Origin: Flagellimonas sp. MMG031
Lineage (GTDB): Bacteria > Bacteroidota > Bacteroidia > Flavobacteriales > Flavobacteriaceae
Direction of reading: 5' to 3'
Length of the DNA: 64,000 bases
Assembly (NCBI RefSeq): GCF_040112705.1
Contig: NZ_CP157804.1
Span: forward strand, 746,501-810,500
Position numbers and translations under genes: made by a program. This document shows, piece by piece, positions 7,524 to 16,953 of the stretch; position 1 is the stretch's first letter, and each line of letters starts with the position of its first letter. Below the pieces are notes generated by a model. That model was not told the DNA's origin, did not search any database, and saw only the letters and a list, made by a program, of their open reading frames with translations.

Positions 7524-8744
7524 CTACCCCTCACTATATTCATCCAGATGCTCTGGATACAAAAAGTTGTTGTAAGGGAAACGGGTCACATGGATGTTCC
7601 TCACCGCGTCGTACACCCGCTTGCGGAATTCGTCCATGTTTTCCTTGTTCAAAGCGGAGATAAAAAGTGCCTTATCGCCCATCTTGTTGAACCAGGTTTT
7701 TTTCCAATCCTCCAAGGTAAAGTGGGCCGTGGTTTTTTCCGTGACCAAGTCATCTTCATCGATGGTTTCGGGCTGGTACTGGTCAATTTTATTGAAGACC
7801 ATTATACATGGCTTGTCCGAACTATCGATTTCGTCCAAAATGTGGTTGACGGATGCGATATGCTCTTCAAAATTGGGATGGGATATATCCACTACGTGCA
7901 ATAAAAGGTCGGCCTCTCGAACTTCGTCCAAGGTACTTTTAAAACTCTCCACCAACTGGGTGGGCAGTTTTCGGATGAAACCAACGGTGTCGCTCAACAA
8001 AAAAGGGAGGTTGCCCAAAACCACTTTTCGAACGGTGGTGTCCAAGGTTGCAAAGAGTTTGTTCTCGGCAAATACATCACTTTTGCTGATTACGTTCATT
8101 AAGGTAGATTTACCCACATTGGTGTATCCTACCAAAGCTACACGAACCAAGGAACCCCGGTTGCCCCGTTGGGTTTCCATTTGTCGGTCGATTTTGGCCA
8201 GTTTCTTTTTGAGCAGGGCAATGCGATCGCGGACAATACGTCTATCCGTTTCGATTTCCGTTTCACCCGGTCCACGCATCCCGATACCACCCCTTTGTCG
8301 TTCCAAGTGCGTCCAAAGTCCGGTTAGTCGAGGTAAAAGATATTCGTACTGCGCCAATTCCACTTGGGTGCGGGCGTAACTCGTCTGTGCGCGCTGGGCA
8401 AAAATATCCAAGATAAGGCTAGTTCGGTCCAGTACCTTACAGCGAAGCAGTTTTTCAATATTGTTTTGCTGGGCAGGGGAGAGTTCATCATCAAAAATAA
8501 CGGAACCGATTTCGTGTTCCTTCACATATTGACGCACCTCTTCCATTTTACCACTACCGATATAGGTTTTCGGGTTGGGCACATCGATGCGCTGCACAAA
8601 TCGTTTCGCCACTTCGCCACCGGCCGTATAGGTCAAAAACTCCAACTCATCCAAGTATTCCTTTACCTTGTCTTCATCTTGATGTTGGTTCAACACACCG
8701 ATCAGTACCGCCTTTTCATATTCTATGGACTTCTTTTCTAGCAT
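7524..8744 (-). CDS. hflX: GTPase HflX
   Basis: A 406-residue HflX GTPase, which binds the ribosome and helps split stalled or stressed 70S ribosomes. Seen: the N-terminal HflX domain (NPKTYIGSGKMEEV near residue 58), the glycine-rich linker segment QRGGIGMRGPGETEIETDRR (about 150-169), the G1 loop GYTNVGKST (about 206-214), G3 DTVGFI (about 252) and G4 NKID (about 315). Length is normal for the family. The frame opens with a TTG at 8747, but the adjacent ATG at 8744 is the better start. The gene stands alone, divergent from the subtilase gene. Confidence 0.95.
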   Translation of the reverse strand: MLEKKSIEYEKAVLIGVLNQHQDEDKVKEYLDELEFLTYTAGGEVAKRFVQRIDVPNPKTYIGSGKMEEVRQYVKEHEIGSVIFDDELSPAQQNNIEKLLRCKVLDRTSLILDIFAQRAQTSYARTQVELAQYEYLLPRLTGLWTHLERQRGGIGMRGPGETEIETDRRIVRDRIALLKKKLAKIDRQMETQRGNRGSLVRVALVGYTNVGKSTLMNVISKSDVFAENKLFATLDTTVRKVVLGNLPFLLSDTVGFIRKLPTQLVESFKSTLDEVREADLLLHVVDISHPNFEEHIASVNHILDEIDSSDKPCIMVFNKIDQYQPETIDEDDLVTEKTTAHFTLEDWKKTWFNKMGDKALFISALNKENMDEFRKRVYDAVRNIHVTRFPYNNFLYPEHLDEYSEG

Positions 8745-8993
8745 CAAATGGGTTTAGGATACAAATTTACACAATGTTTGGCAGCTATTTTTGTGGTTGG
8801 CTATTGTAATCTTGGAGAGCTTACGTTACAGCAAATTAAAGTAGGAATAAGGCTACACATCGTAAAAGTGAATTTTCACAACACAAATCGGTAAATCACT
8901 ATGTATTTCATCGAATAAAGTAGGAATTTTATCGATAATACTTACGTTTTCTCATATATTCGTAGTCCAAATCTTACCTAAACTTAAACTATC

Positions 8994-11189
8994 ATGGACT
9001 ACAGATTTCCTTTTTCGGCTAAGGGAGCAATCTTCTCCATTTTATTTTCGCTTTTGGGCGTGGGTTCCATCCTAGGACAAACACGAGACACCAAAGAGCA
9101 AGTTAGTTTCGATTATGAGTACGGAAATATGTCCACATTCATTTCCGAGATGGAAGCCGATTATGAGGCTAAGCTAAAGCTAATAGGTGAGTTGGTCAAA
9201 TCCAAGAATATTACAGTTACAGAAAAGAGAACCGATGGTACCGAAATTGCGCTCGAAGACGTAGGTACAGATGGTACTCCTTTATTCTATACAACTTTAA
9301 ATGACCCTGCATCCCAAACTTCTAGGGCCCACACCCTATATGATAAAGGCCTTCTCAATTTGGGTCTATCAGGAACCCAAATGGAAGTTGGCGTATGGGA
9401 TTCCGGTGTAGCACTATCTTCCCATCAAGAATTTGATGTTCGTGCCAAAAACGCTGATCAAGCCAATGAAGTAAGTCTGCACGCTACCTTAGTGACCGGA
9501 AATTTAATCTCTGCCGGCGTGGAGCCCAATGCTAGAGGTGTTGCCTACGGCGCGGAGGCTTTAACCCACGATTGGAGCCGAGACAAGATTGAAGTGGCCG
9601 AAGCAGCTGCCAACGGACTTTTGTTGAGCAACCATTCCTACGGAATACTTTCGGACCGGGTGCCGGATTGGTACTTTGGCGCTTACATTAAAGTTAGCCA
9701 AGATTGGGACCGAATCATGTATAATGCGCCACATTATTTGATGGTGACCGCTGCAGGCAATGCTCAAAAATCTTTTGATAATGATGCTCCCAACTTTGGG
9801 AAAACAGCTGATGGGTTCGACTTACTATTGGGCTTTACTACCACCAAAAACGGATTGACCGTGGCCGGTGCCAATACCGAAATCGATAGTAACGGCGATT
9901 TAAAAAAGGCATCCGTTGCTGGATACAGCAGTTTTGGACCCGTGGATGATGGTCGTGTAAAACCTGACTTGGCCGGAGATGGCGGAAACATTCTTTCCAC
10001 CAGTTCAGCCACCAATAGCAGCTACCAGGTTTCTTCGGGAACGTCCATGGCGGCGCCAGGAGTGACAGGGTCACTTTTGTTGTTGCAACAGTATCACGAA
10101 GAGCTTTTTGGTTCGTATATGAAAGCTGCCACCCTTAAGGGATTAGCCCTTCATACGGCTGATGATGTGGATGCCAAGGGACCCGATTACAAAATGGGTT
10201 GGGGTATTATGAACGCCAAAGCTGCTGCTGAGGTCCTTCAAAATAAAGACTACACTACTTTGGTAAATGAGGAACGGTTGTCCAACGGGGAAACTTACAC
10301 CATTACCGTAAACGCTATGGAAGGAGTTCCGTTGATGGCCTCGATTTCATGGACAGACCCAGCTTCGGAAAACATTAACCGAGGAGAATTGAACAGTACT
10401 GCTGCCGCTTTGGTCAATGATTTGGACATTCGTATCACCAAGGATGGACAAACGTATTTTCCTTGGAAACTCAATCCAGCCAAAGCAAACGATGCTGCCA
10501 CCAAGGGCGATAATAAAGTTGATCCCTTTGAGCGCTTAGAAGTGGAGCAAGCTAGCGGAACCTATACCATCACCATTTCACATAAAGGAACATTGACCAC
10601 CGGCCTTCAGGATTTTTCCCTGATCGTTACTGGAGCCCAAGTTTCTGAATGTTCGATTGAAACTCCTTCCAATCTGGATTTGGATAATGCTACGGAAGAT
10701 GGAGCTGCCCTCTCTTGGAAGGAAGCCAAAGAAACCCTTTTCGAGATTCAGTATAAAAGTGTGGATTCGGACGACTGGAACAGTGAATTGACTTGGGAAA
10801 GCAGCGTTGAGCTTAAAGCCTTGGAAGTAGGCAAGGTTTACGAAGCGCGTGTGCGTTCCATCTGTACCGAAAATGTAGTGTCCGAGTTTTCGGAGCCTAT
10901 CGAATTTGCGTTTAATGGAGCTGAAACGGCATTGATTGAAAATGCGCCCATGTTTATTCCACAAGAGTTGACTATATCCGTTTACCCAAACCCCACAGTG
11001 GATTATTTAAATGTGAACGCTGAACTGTCAAAAGATGCTGAATTTTCCATTGTGACCACTTCTGGGAATGTAATCCAAAAAGGGAAAACCCAAGGCTCCA
11101 TTAATGTATCCTCACTTTCCGCCGGACTATACGTTTTGGTGGTACAAGATTACGCCGGAATTAAGAGTACCAAGTTTTATAAAAACTAA
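8994..11189 (+). CDS. Secreted S8 (subtilisin-like) serine peptidase with T9SS sorting domain
   Basis: A 731-residue exported protease. Residues 1-29 are a signal peptide. The peptidase S8 domain shows the catalytic triad Asp136 (VWDSG), His163 (LHATLVTG) and Ser351 (SGTSMAAPG). It is followed by a P-domain or jelly-roll-like region, a fibronectin III-like domain at about 565-650, and a C-terminal type IX secretion sorting domain (SVYPNPTVDYLNV...GLYVLVV...KFYKN, residues 660-731). It should cross the outer membrane by T9SS and be attached or released outside. The His-box reads NEVSLHATLVTG rather than the usual HGTHVAG, as in many Bacteroidota S8 members. The 249-nt gap to hflX contains AAAGTAGGAAT twice (about 8838 and 8927), but I see no clear promoter. 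Confidence 0.93.
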   Translation: MDYRFPFSAKGAIFSILFSLLGVGSILGQTRDTKEQVSFDYEYGNMSTFISEMEADYEAKLKLIGELVKSKNITVTEKRTDGTEIALEDVGTDGTPLFYTTLNDPASQTSRAHTLYDKGLLNLGLSGTQMEVGVWDSGVALSSHQEFDVRAKNADQANEVSLHATLVTGNLISAGVEPNARGVAYGAEALTHDWSRDKIEVAEAAANGLLLSNHSYGILSDRVPDWYFGAYIKVSQDWDRIMYNAPHYLMVTAAGNAQKSFDNDAPNFGKTADGFDLLLGFTTTKNGLTVAGANTEIDSNGDLKKASVAGYSSFGPVDDGRVKPDLAGDGGNILSTSSATNSSYQVSSGTSMAAPGVTGSLLLLQQYHEELFGSYMKAATLKGLALHTADDVDAKGPDYKMGWGIMNAKAAAEVLQNKDYTTLVNEERLSNGETYTITVNAMEGVPLMASISWTDPASENINRGELNSTAAALVNDLDIRITKDGQTYFPWKLNPAKANDAATKGDNKVDPFERLEVEQASGTYTITISHKGTLTTGLQDFSLIVTGAQVSECSIETPSNLDLDNATEDGAALSWKEAKETLFEIQYKSVDSDDWNSELTWESSVELKALEVGKVYEARVRSICTENVVSEFSEPIEFAFNGAETALIENAPMFIPQELTISVYPNPTVDYLNVNAELSKDAEFSIVTTSGNVIQKGKTQGSINVSSLSAGLYVLVVQDYAGIKSTKFYKN

Positions 11190-11204
11190 TTAGTTGTTTA
11201 ATTC

Positions 11205-11385
11205 CGAACGGTTGCTGAGCGGGGGTCATTGAGCGAAGTCGAAATGAGTCGAAGCATGATACGGTATCCATTTGAAAAGTTCAAATTCAAACATCAAGTT
11301 CAAAAGATGACTGCCCTCTTGGGTCTTGCATCTTGATTCCTGTCTCTTGACTCTTATTTCTCGGCTCTTGTTTCAATTTTAATTT
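11205..11385. repeat. Short repeat block after the subtilase gene
   Basis: Contains the GTCATTGAGCGAAGTCGAAATGAGTCGAAG module and a run of TCTTGATTCCTGTCTCTTGA-type sequence, the reverse orientation of modules in the larger islands. No gene and no clear terminator hairpin is visible between the converging subtilase and exonuclease genes. Confidence 0.65.
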
Positions 11386-12099
11386 CTAAACTTTTTTGAT
11401 TTCATCATCACGCAATAACTCCTCATTCTGCAGTCGCAGGAACACTTGGGCCGTGGTCACCACATCCAATTCGCAATAGTTGATGATGCGGTCGATGTCC
11501 TTTTCTTTGTAGAACACATCCTTTACCATACTGCCGTCCATATCTTCTTTTGGAGATGGAATCCCAAGGACATAAGCAAGCAGTTTTAGGGAGGTGTAAT
11601 GTTTGTAGTCGCCAAACTTCCAAAGCTCCATAGTGTCCAAATGGGGCACTTCCCAAGGCTTTTTTCCGAAAAGGTCCAATTTATAGGGAAGGTTAATGCC
11701 ATTGATCACCATTCTACGAGCGATATAGGGGAAATCGAACTCCTTGCCATTGTGTGCGCATAAGAGGTGCTTGGTTTGACTAAAATGGTCTTGCAGTAGC
11801 TGCTTGAACTGTTTAAGGATTTCAATTTCCTCACCGTGAAAGGATGTAACCCTAAAATTTCGTTGTTCACCTTTGTGGACAAAATAGCCCACGGAGATAC
11901 AGACTATTTTACCAAACTCGGCCCAAATGCCCGCCCGTTCGTAAAATTCTCCGGGTGTGTATTCGTCCTTGCGTTGGTACTGGGTTTTCTGTTCCCACAA
12001 AAGTTGGGCGGTTTCCTCCAGATCGGTGAAATTTGGGTGTTGGGGTACGGTCTCGATATCCAAAAAAAGGATATGCTTCAGGTTAAGTTTATAAAGCAT
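11386..12099 (-). CDS. DnaQ-like 3'-5' exonuclease (PolB-associated family)
   Basis: A 237-residue ribonuclease H-fold exonuclease of the predicted PolB-like 3'-5' exonuclease family. Seen: the Exo I motif FLDIETVP (residues 13-20), the Exo II region LLCAHNGKEFDFPYIARR (about 117-134) and Exo III with Y-x3-D (INYCELDVVTT, about 208-218), so a DEDDy nuclease with all acidic metal ligands present. It should remove nucleotides from DNA 3' ends. It is last in the minus-strand row after ogt, separated from it by only 9 nt, which suggests a DNA-repair pairing. Confidence 0.88.
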   Translation of the reverse strand: MLYKLNLKHILFLDIETVPQHPNFTDLEETAQLLWEQKTQYQRKDEYTPGEFYERAGIWAEFGKIVCISVGYFVHKGEQRNFRVTSFHGEEIEILKQFKQLLQDHFSQTKHLLCAHNGKEFDFPYIARRMVINGINLPYKLDLFGKKPWEVPHLDTMELWKFGDYKHYTSLKLLAYVLGIPSPKEDMDGSMVKDVFYKEKDIDRIINYCELDVVTTAQVFLRLQNEELLRDDEIKKV

Positions 12100-12108
12100 G
12101 GCAATACA

Positions 12109-12579
12109 TTAAAAAAGAGTCGTCTGCTTGGCAGGACTCTCGTGTTCCAATAACCATTTTTTTCTATGCAGTCCACCTGCATATCCTGTGAGGTCTCCGT
12201 TGGTTCCGATGACACGGTGACAAGGAACCACAATCCAAAGTGGATTTTTGCCATTGGCCGAGGCTACTGCACGAATGGCCTTTACGTCACCGAGTTGTTT
12301 GGAAAGTTCCAAATAAGAAATGGTTTTTCCAAAGGGAATTTGCAAAAGGGCTTCCCAAACCTTTTTTTGAAAATCGGTTCCCGAAGGGTTGAGTTGAAGC
12401 TCAAATACCGTTCGGTTTCCTTCAAAATATTCTTCAAGTTGCTCAACGGCATCCTTTAAAACCGCTGGAATTGTACCTTTTGGTTTTTTACTCTCCAATA
12501 CGGTAATCGAAGCCAGTCCATTTTTATCGCCTATTAACTCTGCGATTCCGATAGGGGTCTGTATACAAGCATGTTCCAT
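12109..12579 (-). CDS. ogt: Methylated-DNA--[protein]-cysteine S-methyltransferase
   Basis: A 156-residue suicide DNA repair enzyme that moves the methyl group from O6-methylguanine (or O4-methylthymine) to its own cysteine. Seen: the active site PCHRVIG (about residues 124-130), the helix-turn-helix region FGKTISYLELSKQLGDVKAIRAVASANGKNP before it, and the short N-terminal domain of Ogt-type enzymes. The ATG at 12579 overlaps the TGA of the upstream CNNM gene (TGATG), so translation is probably coupled. An in-frame GTG one codon earlier is less likely. Confidence 0.95.
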   Translation of the reverse strand: MEHACIQTPIGIAELIGDKNGLASITVLESKKPKGTIPAVLKDAVEQLEEYFEGNRTVFELQLNPSGTDFQKKVWEALLQIPFGKTISYLELSKQLGDVKAIRAVASANGKNPLWIVVPCHRVIGTNGDLTGYAGGLHRKKWLLEHESPAKQTTLF

Positions 12580-13700
12580 CACTCTATTTCATCTTCATCT
12601 TCAATAATTCCTAATCGCTTGGCGCGCGCATGCCAGTTCTTTCTGGCGAGCTTCTGGAGGTCTTCCACATTGTCACTTTCATCCATGATCTCGAATCCGA
12701 GCAAGGTTTCTATCACATCCTCCATAGTCACCAATCCGCTTACCGATCCATACTCGTCCACTACTAATGAAATGTGTTCGCGTTTCTGCACAAATTTTTT
12801 GAAAAGGTCGTTGATGGACTTGCTCCGGTTGGTTACCAACAACTCCCTTCGGATGGTGGCCAAGGTTTCGTTCCCTTTTTTGTTGACAATGGCTTCCAAC
12901 AATTCATCCTTGAGAAAAAAACCGGTAATGTTGTCCATCCGATCTTTGTACAAGGGTATGCGGGAAAAACGAAGGGGTCTATTTTTCTCAAAAAACTCCT
13001 TGATGGGCATATCTTCAGAGGCAACCTTCATCACCGTTCGTGGTGTCATGACATCCCGAGCCAGAATTTCATCAAAATACAGCAGATTTTTGATCATCTT
13101 GGACTCCGATTCCTTGAAGACGCCTTCCTCGTGCGCAATTTCCGTCATAGCGCTAAAATCTTCACGGCTCAACACGCTGCCGTGCTCGCCTTTGGCACCA
13201 ACGAGTTTGGTGAAGAGTTGCAAAAGCCAAAGCAATCCGGTCCATTTTAAAACGAATACCATGATGTTTAGTGCCTTACTGGTAAAGTTGGCCAGTTGTT
13301 TCCAAAAAGTCGCTCCAATGGTCTTTGGAATGATCTCTGAGGCCACCAGAATCAATATGGTCATCAACGTGGAGACAATTCCGACCATCAAATCTTCCGT
13401 AAAGGCAAAACCAAAAAGGGTCCGTTCTGTGGTTCCATAGATTTCCGCATAAGCTACCTTCGCCTGTACCCCCACCAAAATGGCTCCCACGGTGTGGGCG
13501 ATGGTGTTCAAGGTCAATATGGCAATAAGCGGTTTGTCCACATCCTTTTTAAGGGATTCCAAAGTGGCTGCATAATCCTTGCCTTCTTGCTTTTTTAAGT
13601 TAATAAAGGTAGGGGTGACACTGAGGAGCACCGCTTCCAAGATGGAGCACAAAAAGGAAAAGAAAATGGAAATTAGGGCGTAAAAAATGAGTAGTCCCAT
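12579..13700 (-). CDS. CNNM (DUF21) domain protein with CBS pair
   Basis: A 373-residue membrane protein of the CNNM/CorC-like hemolysin family, linked to Mg2+/Co2+ efflux. Seen: an N-terminal DUF21 region with three or four membrane segments (MGLLIFYALISIFFSFLCSILEAVLLS; LIAILTLNTIAHTVGAILVG; VGIVSTLMTILILVASEIIPKTIG) and a cytoplasmic CBS pair (about 205-330, with FSRIPLYKDRMDNITGF and SLVVDEYGSVSGLVTMEDV). The usual C-terminal CorC_HlyC domain is missing; the protein ends in a short acidic tail. The frame is open up to 13781, but the ATG at 13700, directly before the first membrane segment, is preferred. Confidence 0.88.
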   Translation of the reverse strand: MGLLIFYALISIFFSFLCSILEAVLLSVTPTFINLKKQEGKDYAATLESLKKDVDKPLIAILTLNTIAHTVGAILVGVQAKVAYAEIYGTTERTLFGFAFTEDLMVGIVSTLMTILILVASEIIPKTIGATFWKQLANFTSKALNIMVFVLKWTGLLWLLQLFTKLVGAKGEHGSVLSREDFSAMTEIAHEEGVFKESESKMIKNLLYFDEILARDVMTPRTVMKVASEDMPIKEFFEKNRPLRFSRIPLYKDRMDNITGFFLKDELLEAIVNKKGNETLATIRRELLVTNRSKSINDLFKKFVQKREHISLVVDEYGSVSGLVTMEDVIETLLGFEIMDESDNVEDLQKLARKNWHARAKRLGIIEDEDEIE

Positions 13701-13740
13701 AGGATGGCCGAATCTTTTGTACCAAGATAGGGAATAGGAA

Positions 13741-15048
13741 TCAATTTTGAATGGGTAATACCATAGCTTTATAAAAAACATCCTGCAGCGCAGTTCGGAT
13801 GTTCAGCTCATACAATTGGCGATGGCTACGTGACGGATAAACGCGGTTTGATAGAAAAATAAAGGTCAATCTGTTTTCAGGGTCGGCCCAGACGAAAGTT
13901 CCCGTAAATCCCGAATGGCCAAAACTTTTGGGGCTGGCCAAGGGGGAAGGGTAGGCTTCGCCCAAAGGAAGTTCTGAATTGTTCAGCAGCGGCTTGTCAA
14001 AACCCAATCCACGACGGTTGTCGTTTTCGGGATATTGAACTTCGGTAAATTCTTTTACGGTTTCGGCTGAAATCAATTGCTGGCCATCAACCTTGCCGTA
14101 ATTCTGATAAAGCAGCATCAACTTGGCGAGGTCGTCCGCTGTGCCGAAAAGGCCGGCATTCCCCGATACACCTCCTTTGAGCGATGCATTTTCATCGTGT
14201 ACCCAACCTTGTACCACCGTTTTTCTAAAAATGGAATCCATTTCGGTGGGAACAATTGCATTTGCGTAATAATTTTCCTTTGGAAGATATCCCAAGGTAT
14301 GGCAACCCAATGGTTGATAGAAATTTTCATCCAAATAGGTTTGATAATCGGTTCCTGTCAGCTGTTCAATCAATTGGGGGAAAAGCAAGAACGAGAGTCC
14401 CGAATACACATACTTCTTTTCATCGGAGACCTTGGAGCGATTGATGATTCGGTTCATCTTTCGTTCAAAACGATGGTTGATGTACAGCCCATCGTACACT
14501 TGTGCCGTAAATCTTTTGCTGGATGAAGCATGCAAGAACCGCCTTTTGAGGGCACCATTCTTCCGTAATACTTTTTTCAAAAAAACGATATAGGGTACCA
14601 ACCCTGCTTGATGCGCCAAGATTTCCCGAAGCGTGAGGTCTTTTTTATCCTTTCGGTGTCGCCAAGGCTTCCAATATCTGCTGAAAGGTTCATCCAAATC
14701 GAGCTTTCCCTCATCTACCAACTTCATCAAAGCAGGCAACGGTCCCGAGATTTTGGTGACAGAGGCCAAATCGTACAAATCGTTCAAGGCTACCGGCTGG
14801 ATGCTATCGTAGGTTTGAAAACCATAGGCTTTGTGGAAAATAATGGTATCGTTCTTGGCCACCAAGAGCTGCGCTCCGGGAAAAGCCAAGCTATCGATGC
14901 CCATTTCCATGATGGAATCCACCTTTTGGTTGATGAAAGCCTCATCGAACCCTAATTGGGAGGGTAAGGCATGGATAAGCTCGCGTTGGGCAAACCCCAA
15001 GTGCATCACTAAAATGAAGAAGAGTATCGAAGTGGTTCGTATTTTCAT
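13741..15048 (-). CDS. Exported serine hydrolase of the beta-lactamase/class C family
   Basis: A 435-residue secreted serine hydrolase. Residues 1-20 form a signal peptide. Seen: the class C/esterase signature S96-V-T-K99 (LASVTK), the Tyr motif Y215-S-G, and H378-S-G in place of KTG. This is the arrangement of penicillin-binding-protein-like hydrolases and esterases rather than of true beta-lactamases. The GH3-linked 'serine hydrolase' type in Flavobacteriaceae looks like this. Substrate is unknown: peptidoglycan peptides, D-amino acid peptides or esters are possible. It is separated from hemB by a short repeat-containing gap. Confidence 0.87.
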   Translation of the reverse strand: MKIRTTSILFFILVMHLGFAQRELIHALPSQLGFDEAFINQKVDSIMEMGIDSLAFPGAQLLVAKNDTIIFHKAYGFQTYDSIQPVALNDLYDLASVTKISGPLPALMKLVDEGKLDLDEPFSRYWKPWRHRKDKKDLTLREILAHQAGLVPYIVFLKKVLRKNGALKRRFLHASSSKRFTAQVYDGLYINHRFERKMNRIINRSKVSDEKKYVYSGLSFLLFPQLIEQLTGTDYQTYLDENFYQPLGCHTLGYLPKENYYANAIVPTEMDSIFRKTVVQGWVHDENASLKGGVSGNAGLFGTADDLAKLMLLYQNYGKVDGQQLISAETVKEFTEVQYPENDNRRGLGFDKPLLNNSELPLGEAYPSPLASPKSFGHSGFTGTFVWADPENRLTFIFLSNRVYPSRSHRQLYELNIRTALQDVFYKAMVLPIQN

Positions 15049-15125
15049 TTTGGCTGAGGTTTATCCCAAAGTTCGGATAAAATCCTTCGCAACCCTTCGA
15101 CTGCGCTCAGGGCGACGAAAAAGAA

Positions 15126-16115
15126 TCAACTTATTAAGGTTACTGCATCTTTAGCAAAATACGAAGCGATTATATCGGCACCTGCTCTTTTGATGGCCGT
15201 GAGCTGTTCCAGCATAACCGCATCGTGGTCCAACCAACCTTTTTCGGCAGCAGCTTTTACCATGGCGTACTCCCCAGAAACTTGGTAAACGGCTACTGGC
15301 ACTTCCACCTCATTTTTGATTTCCCTAACAATGTCCAAATAGCACAAGCCTGGCTTTACCATTACGATATCAGCCCCCTCATCAATGTCCATTTGGGTTT
15401 CTTTGATGGCTTCATACCGATTGGCATAATCCATTTGATAGGATTTTTTGTCCTTGGGCACATTGGCAATGTCCACTGGAGCGGAATCCAACGCATCGCG
15501 GAAGGGACCGTAAAAGGCACTGGCATATTTGGCGGAATAGGCCATAATTCCTGTATTGATGAATCCTTCATCTTCCAAAGCTTCGCGAATGGTCAAGATC
15601 CGGCCATCCATCATATCGCTGGGTGCTACAAAATCGGCACCTGCCTGGGCATGGGATACACTCATTTCGGCAAGTACTTCGGCAGTTTCATCATTCAGGA
15701 TCTGTCCCTCTGCCACGATACCGTCATGGCCGTAGGATGAAAAGGGGTCAAGGGCAATATCCGTCATCACCAGCATTTGGGGAGAGGCATTTTTTACGGT
15801 TTTTATGGCGCGCTGCATCAAACCGTTGGGGTTAAGGGCTTCGGTGCCTTTGTTGTCCTTCAGTTTATCATCCACTTTAACAAAAAGGAGCACGGAACAC
15901 AATCCCATGTTCCAAAGTTCCTTTACTTCCTTCTCCAACTGGTCCAAACTCAACCTAAAATAATTGGGCATGGATGGGATTTCTTCTCGGATTCCTTTTC
16001 CTTCGGTCACAAAGAGCGGTACCAAAAAGTCATCTGGTGTCAAGGTGGTTTCCCGAACCAATCTCCGGATGGATTCGGAGGCACGGAGTCTTCTATTTCG
16101 TATAAGTGGGTACAT
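15126..16115 (-). CDS. hemB: Delta-aminolevulinic acid dehydratase (porphobilinogen synthase)
   Basis: A 329-residue HemB, which condenses two 5-aminolevulinate molecules to porphobilinogen in the cytoplasm. Seen: the two active-site lysines K196 (MAYSAKYASAFYGPFR) and K254 (VMVKPGLCYLD), and the SYQMDYANRYEA stretch. The zinc-binding cysteine triad of zinc-type enzymes is absent; the region reads TDIALDPFSSYGHDG (118-132), the Asp/Ala form of magnesium-dependent enzymes. It is the last heme gene of the minus-strand row, 21 nt after the phzF-like gene. Confidence 0.97.
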   Translation of the reverse strand: MYPLIRNRRLRASESIRRLVRETTLTPDDFLVPLFVTEGKGIREEIPSMPNYFRLSLDQLEKEVKELWNMGLCSVLLFVKVDDKLKDNKGTEALNPNGLMQRAIKTVKNASPQMLVMTDIALDPFSSYGHDGIVAEGQILNDETAEVLAEMSVSHAQAGADFVAPSDMMDGRILTIREALEDEGFINTGIMAYSAKYASAFYGPFRDALDSAPVDIANVPKDKKSYQMDYANRYEAIKETQMDIDEGADIVMVKPGLCYLDIVREIKNEVEVPVAVYQVSGEYAMVKAAAEKGWLDHDAVMLEQLTAIKRAGADIIASYFAKDAVTLIS

Positions 16116-16136
16116 ATGCTAAGTATTAAGTGTTGA

Positions 16137-16925
16137 TCAAATGTCTATTTCCCCGGTCAAATAAAGTACGGCTTTGCCTGATATTTTTACGCGGTCGCCC
16201 AAATATTCACAGACCAAATCGCCTCCCCTTTTGGAAAGTTGCTTGGCCGTCATTTTGGTTTTTTGAAGAACTTCCGTCCAATACGGAACCAAAGAGGTAT
16301 GGGCCGAACCGGTTACGGGGTCTTCGGGAACACCGCAGGCCGGGGCGAAAAAACGGGAAACAAAGTCCACTTCGTCCCCAGGCGCCGTCACAATAACCCC
16401 ACGAACATCCAATTGCGCCAATAAGTGATGGTTGGGTTCCAAGGCTTCAATCTCTTTTTGGGAGCGATAGACCATCAAGTAATCGGTTTTCCCTTTCAGG
16501 GTTTTTATTGGACTTTGTCCAATAGCAGCGTCCAACTCGTCAACATTTTGAATGGCAATCAGGTGGTCTGTTGGGAAATCCAAGGTAAGCCAACCATTAT
16601 CAGCCTTGTCAACGCTGAGGTTTCCACTGCGTGGTGAATAAAACTGAATGGTATTTTCGTCAAATTCATAAAAGTGAAACAGCACAAAAGCAGTCGCTAA
16701 AGTGGCATGTCCACAAAGGTCCACTTCCACTTCTGGGGTAAACCAGCGAATCTCGTACTGTTCATCTTTTTTAACTGCAAAGGCGGTTTCGGCCAGATTA
16801 TTCTCTTGGGCTATCTTTTGCATCAACTCTGGGCTCAGCCACGAATTTAGGATGCAGACGGCCGCTGGGTTACCGCCAAAAGTCCGATTGGTGAAGGCAT
16901 CGATTTGATATATTTTCTGTCTCAT
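16137..16925 (-). CDS. PhzF family isomerase-like protein
   Basis: A 262-residue PhzF-fold protein (diaminopimelate epimerase-like fold). Seen: the N-terminal signature YQIDAFTNRTFGGNPAAVC (residues 6-24), the catalytic-type Glu in NNLAETAF (about 45), the GHATLATAF motif (about 72-80) and the C-terminal ACGVPEDPVTGSAH segment. Relatives isomerise trans-2,3-dihydro-3-hydroxyanthranilate, but most genomic copies have unknown small-molecule substrates; there is no phenazine pathway here. It lies 28 nt after hemF and 21 nt before hemB, so it is co-transcribed with heme genes. Any role in heme metabolism is inference. Confidence 0.9.
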   Translation of the reverse strand: MRQKIYQIDAFTNRTFGGNPAAVCILNSWLSPELMQKIAQENNLAETAFAVKKDEQYEIRWFTPEVEVDLCGHATLATAFVLFHFYEFDENTIQFYSPRSGNLSVDKADNGWLTLDFPTDHLIAIQNVDELDAAIGQSPIKTLKGKTDYLMVYRSQKEIEALEPNHHLLAQLDVRGVIVTAPGDEVDFVSRFFAPACGVPEDPVTGSAHTSLVPYWTEVLQKTKMTAKQLSKRGGDLVCEYLGDRVKISGKAVLYLTGEIDI

Positions 16926-16953
16926 AAGCTAGGTTTGCTATCAAAACTACGGA

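Noticed and set aside
8838..8937. Direct repeat AAAGTAGGAAT in the hflX-subtilase gap as an operator
   Set aside because: Two 11-bp copies 90 bp apart in AT-rich DNA could be chance, and no promoter element is placed sensibly beside them.
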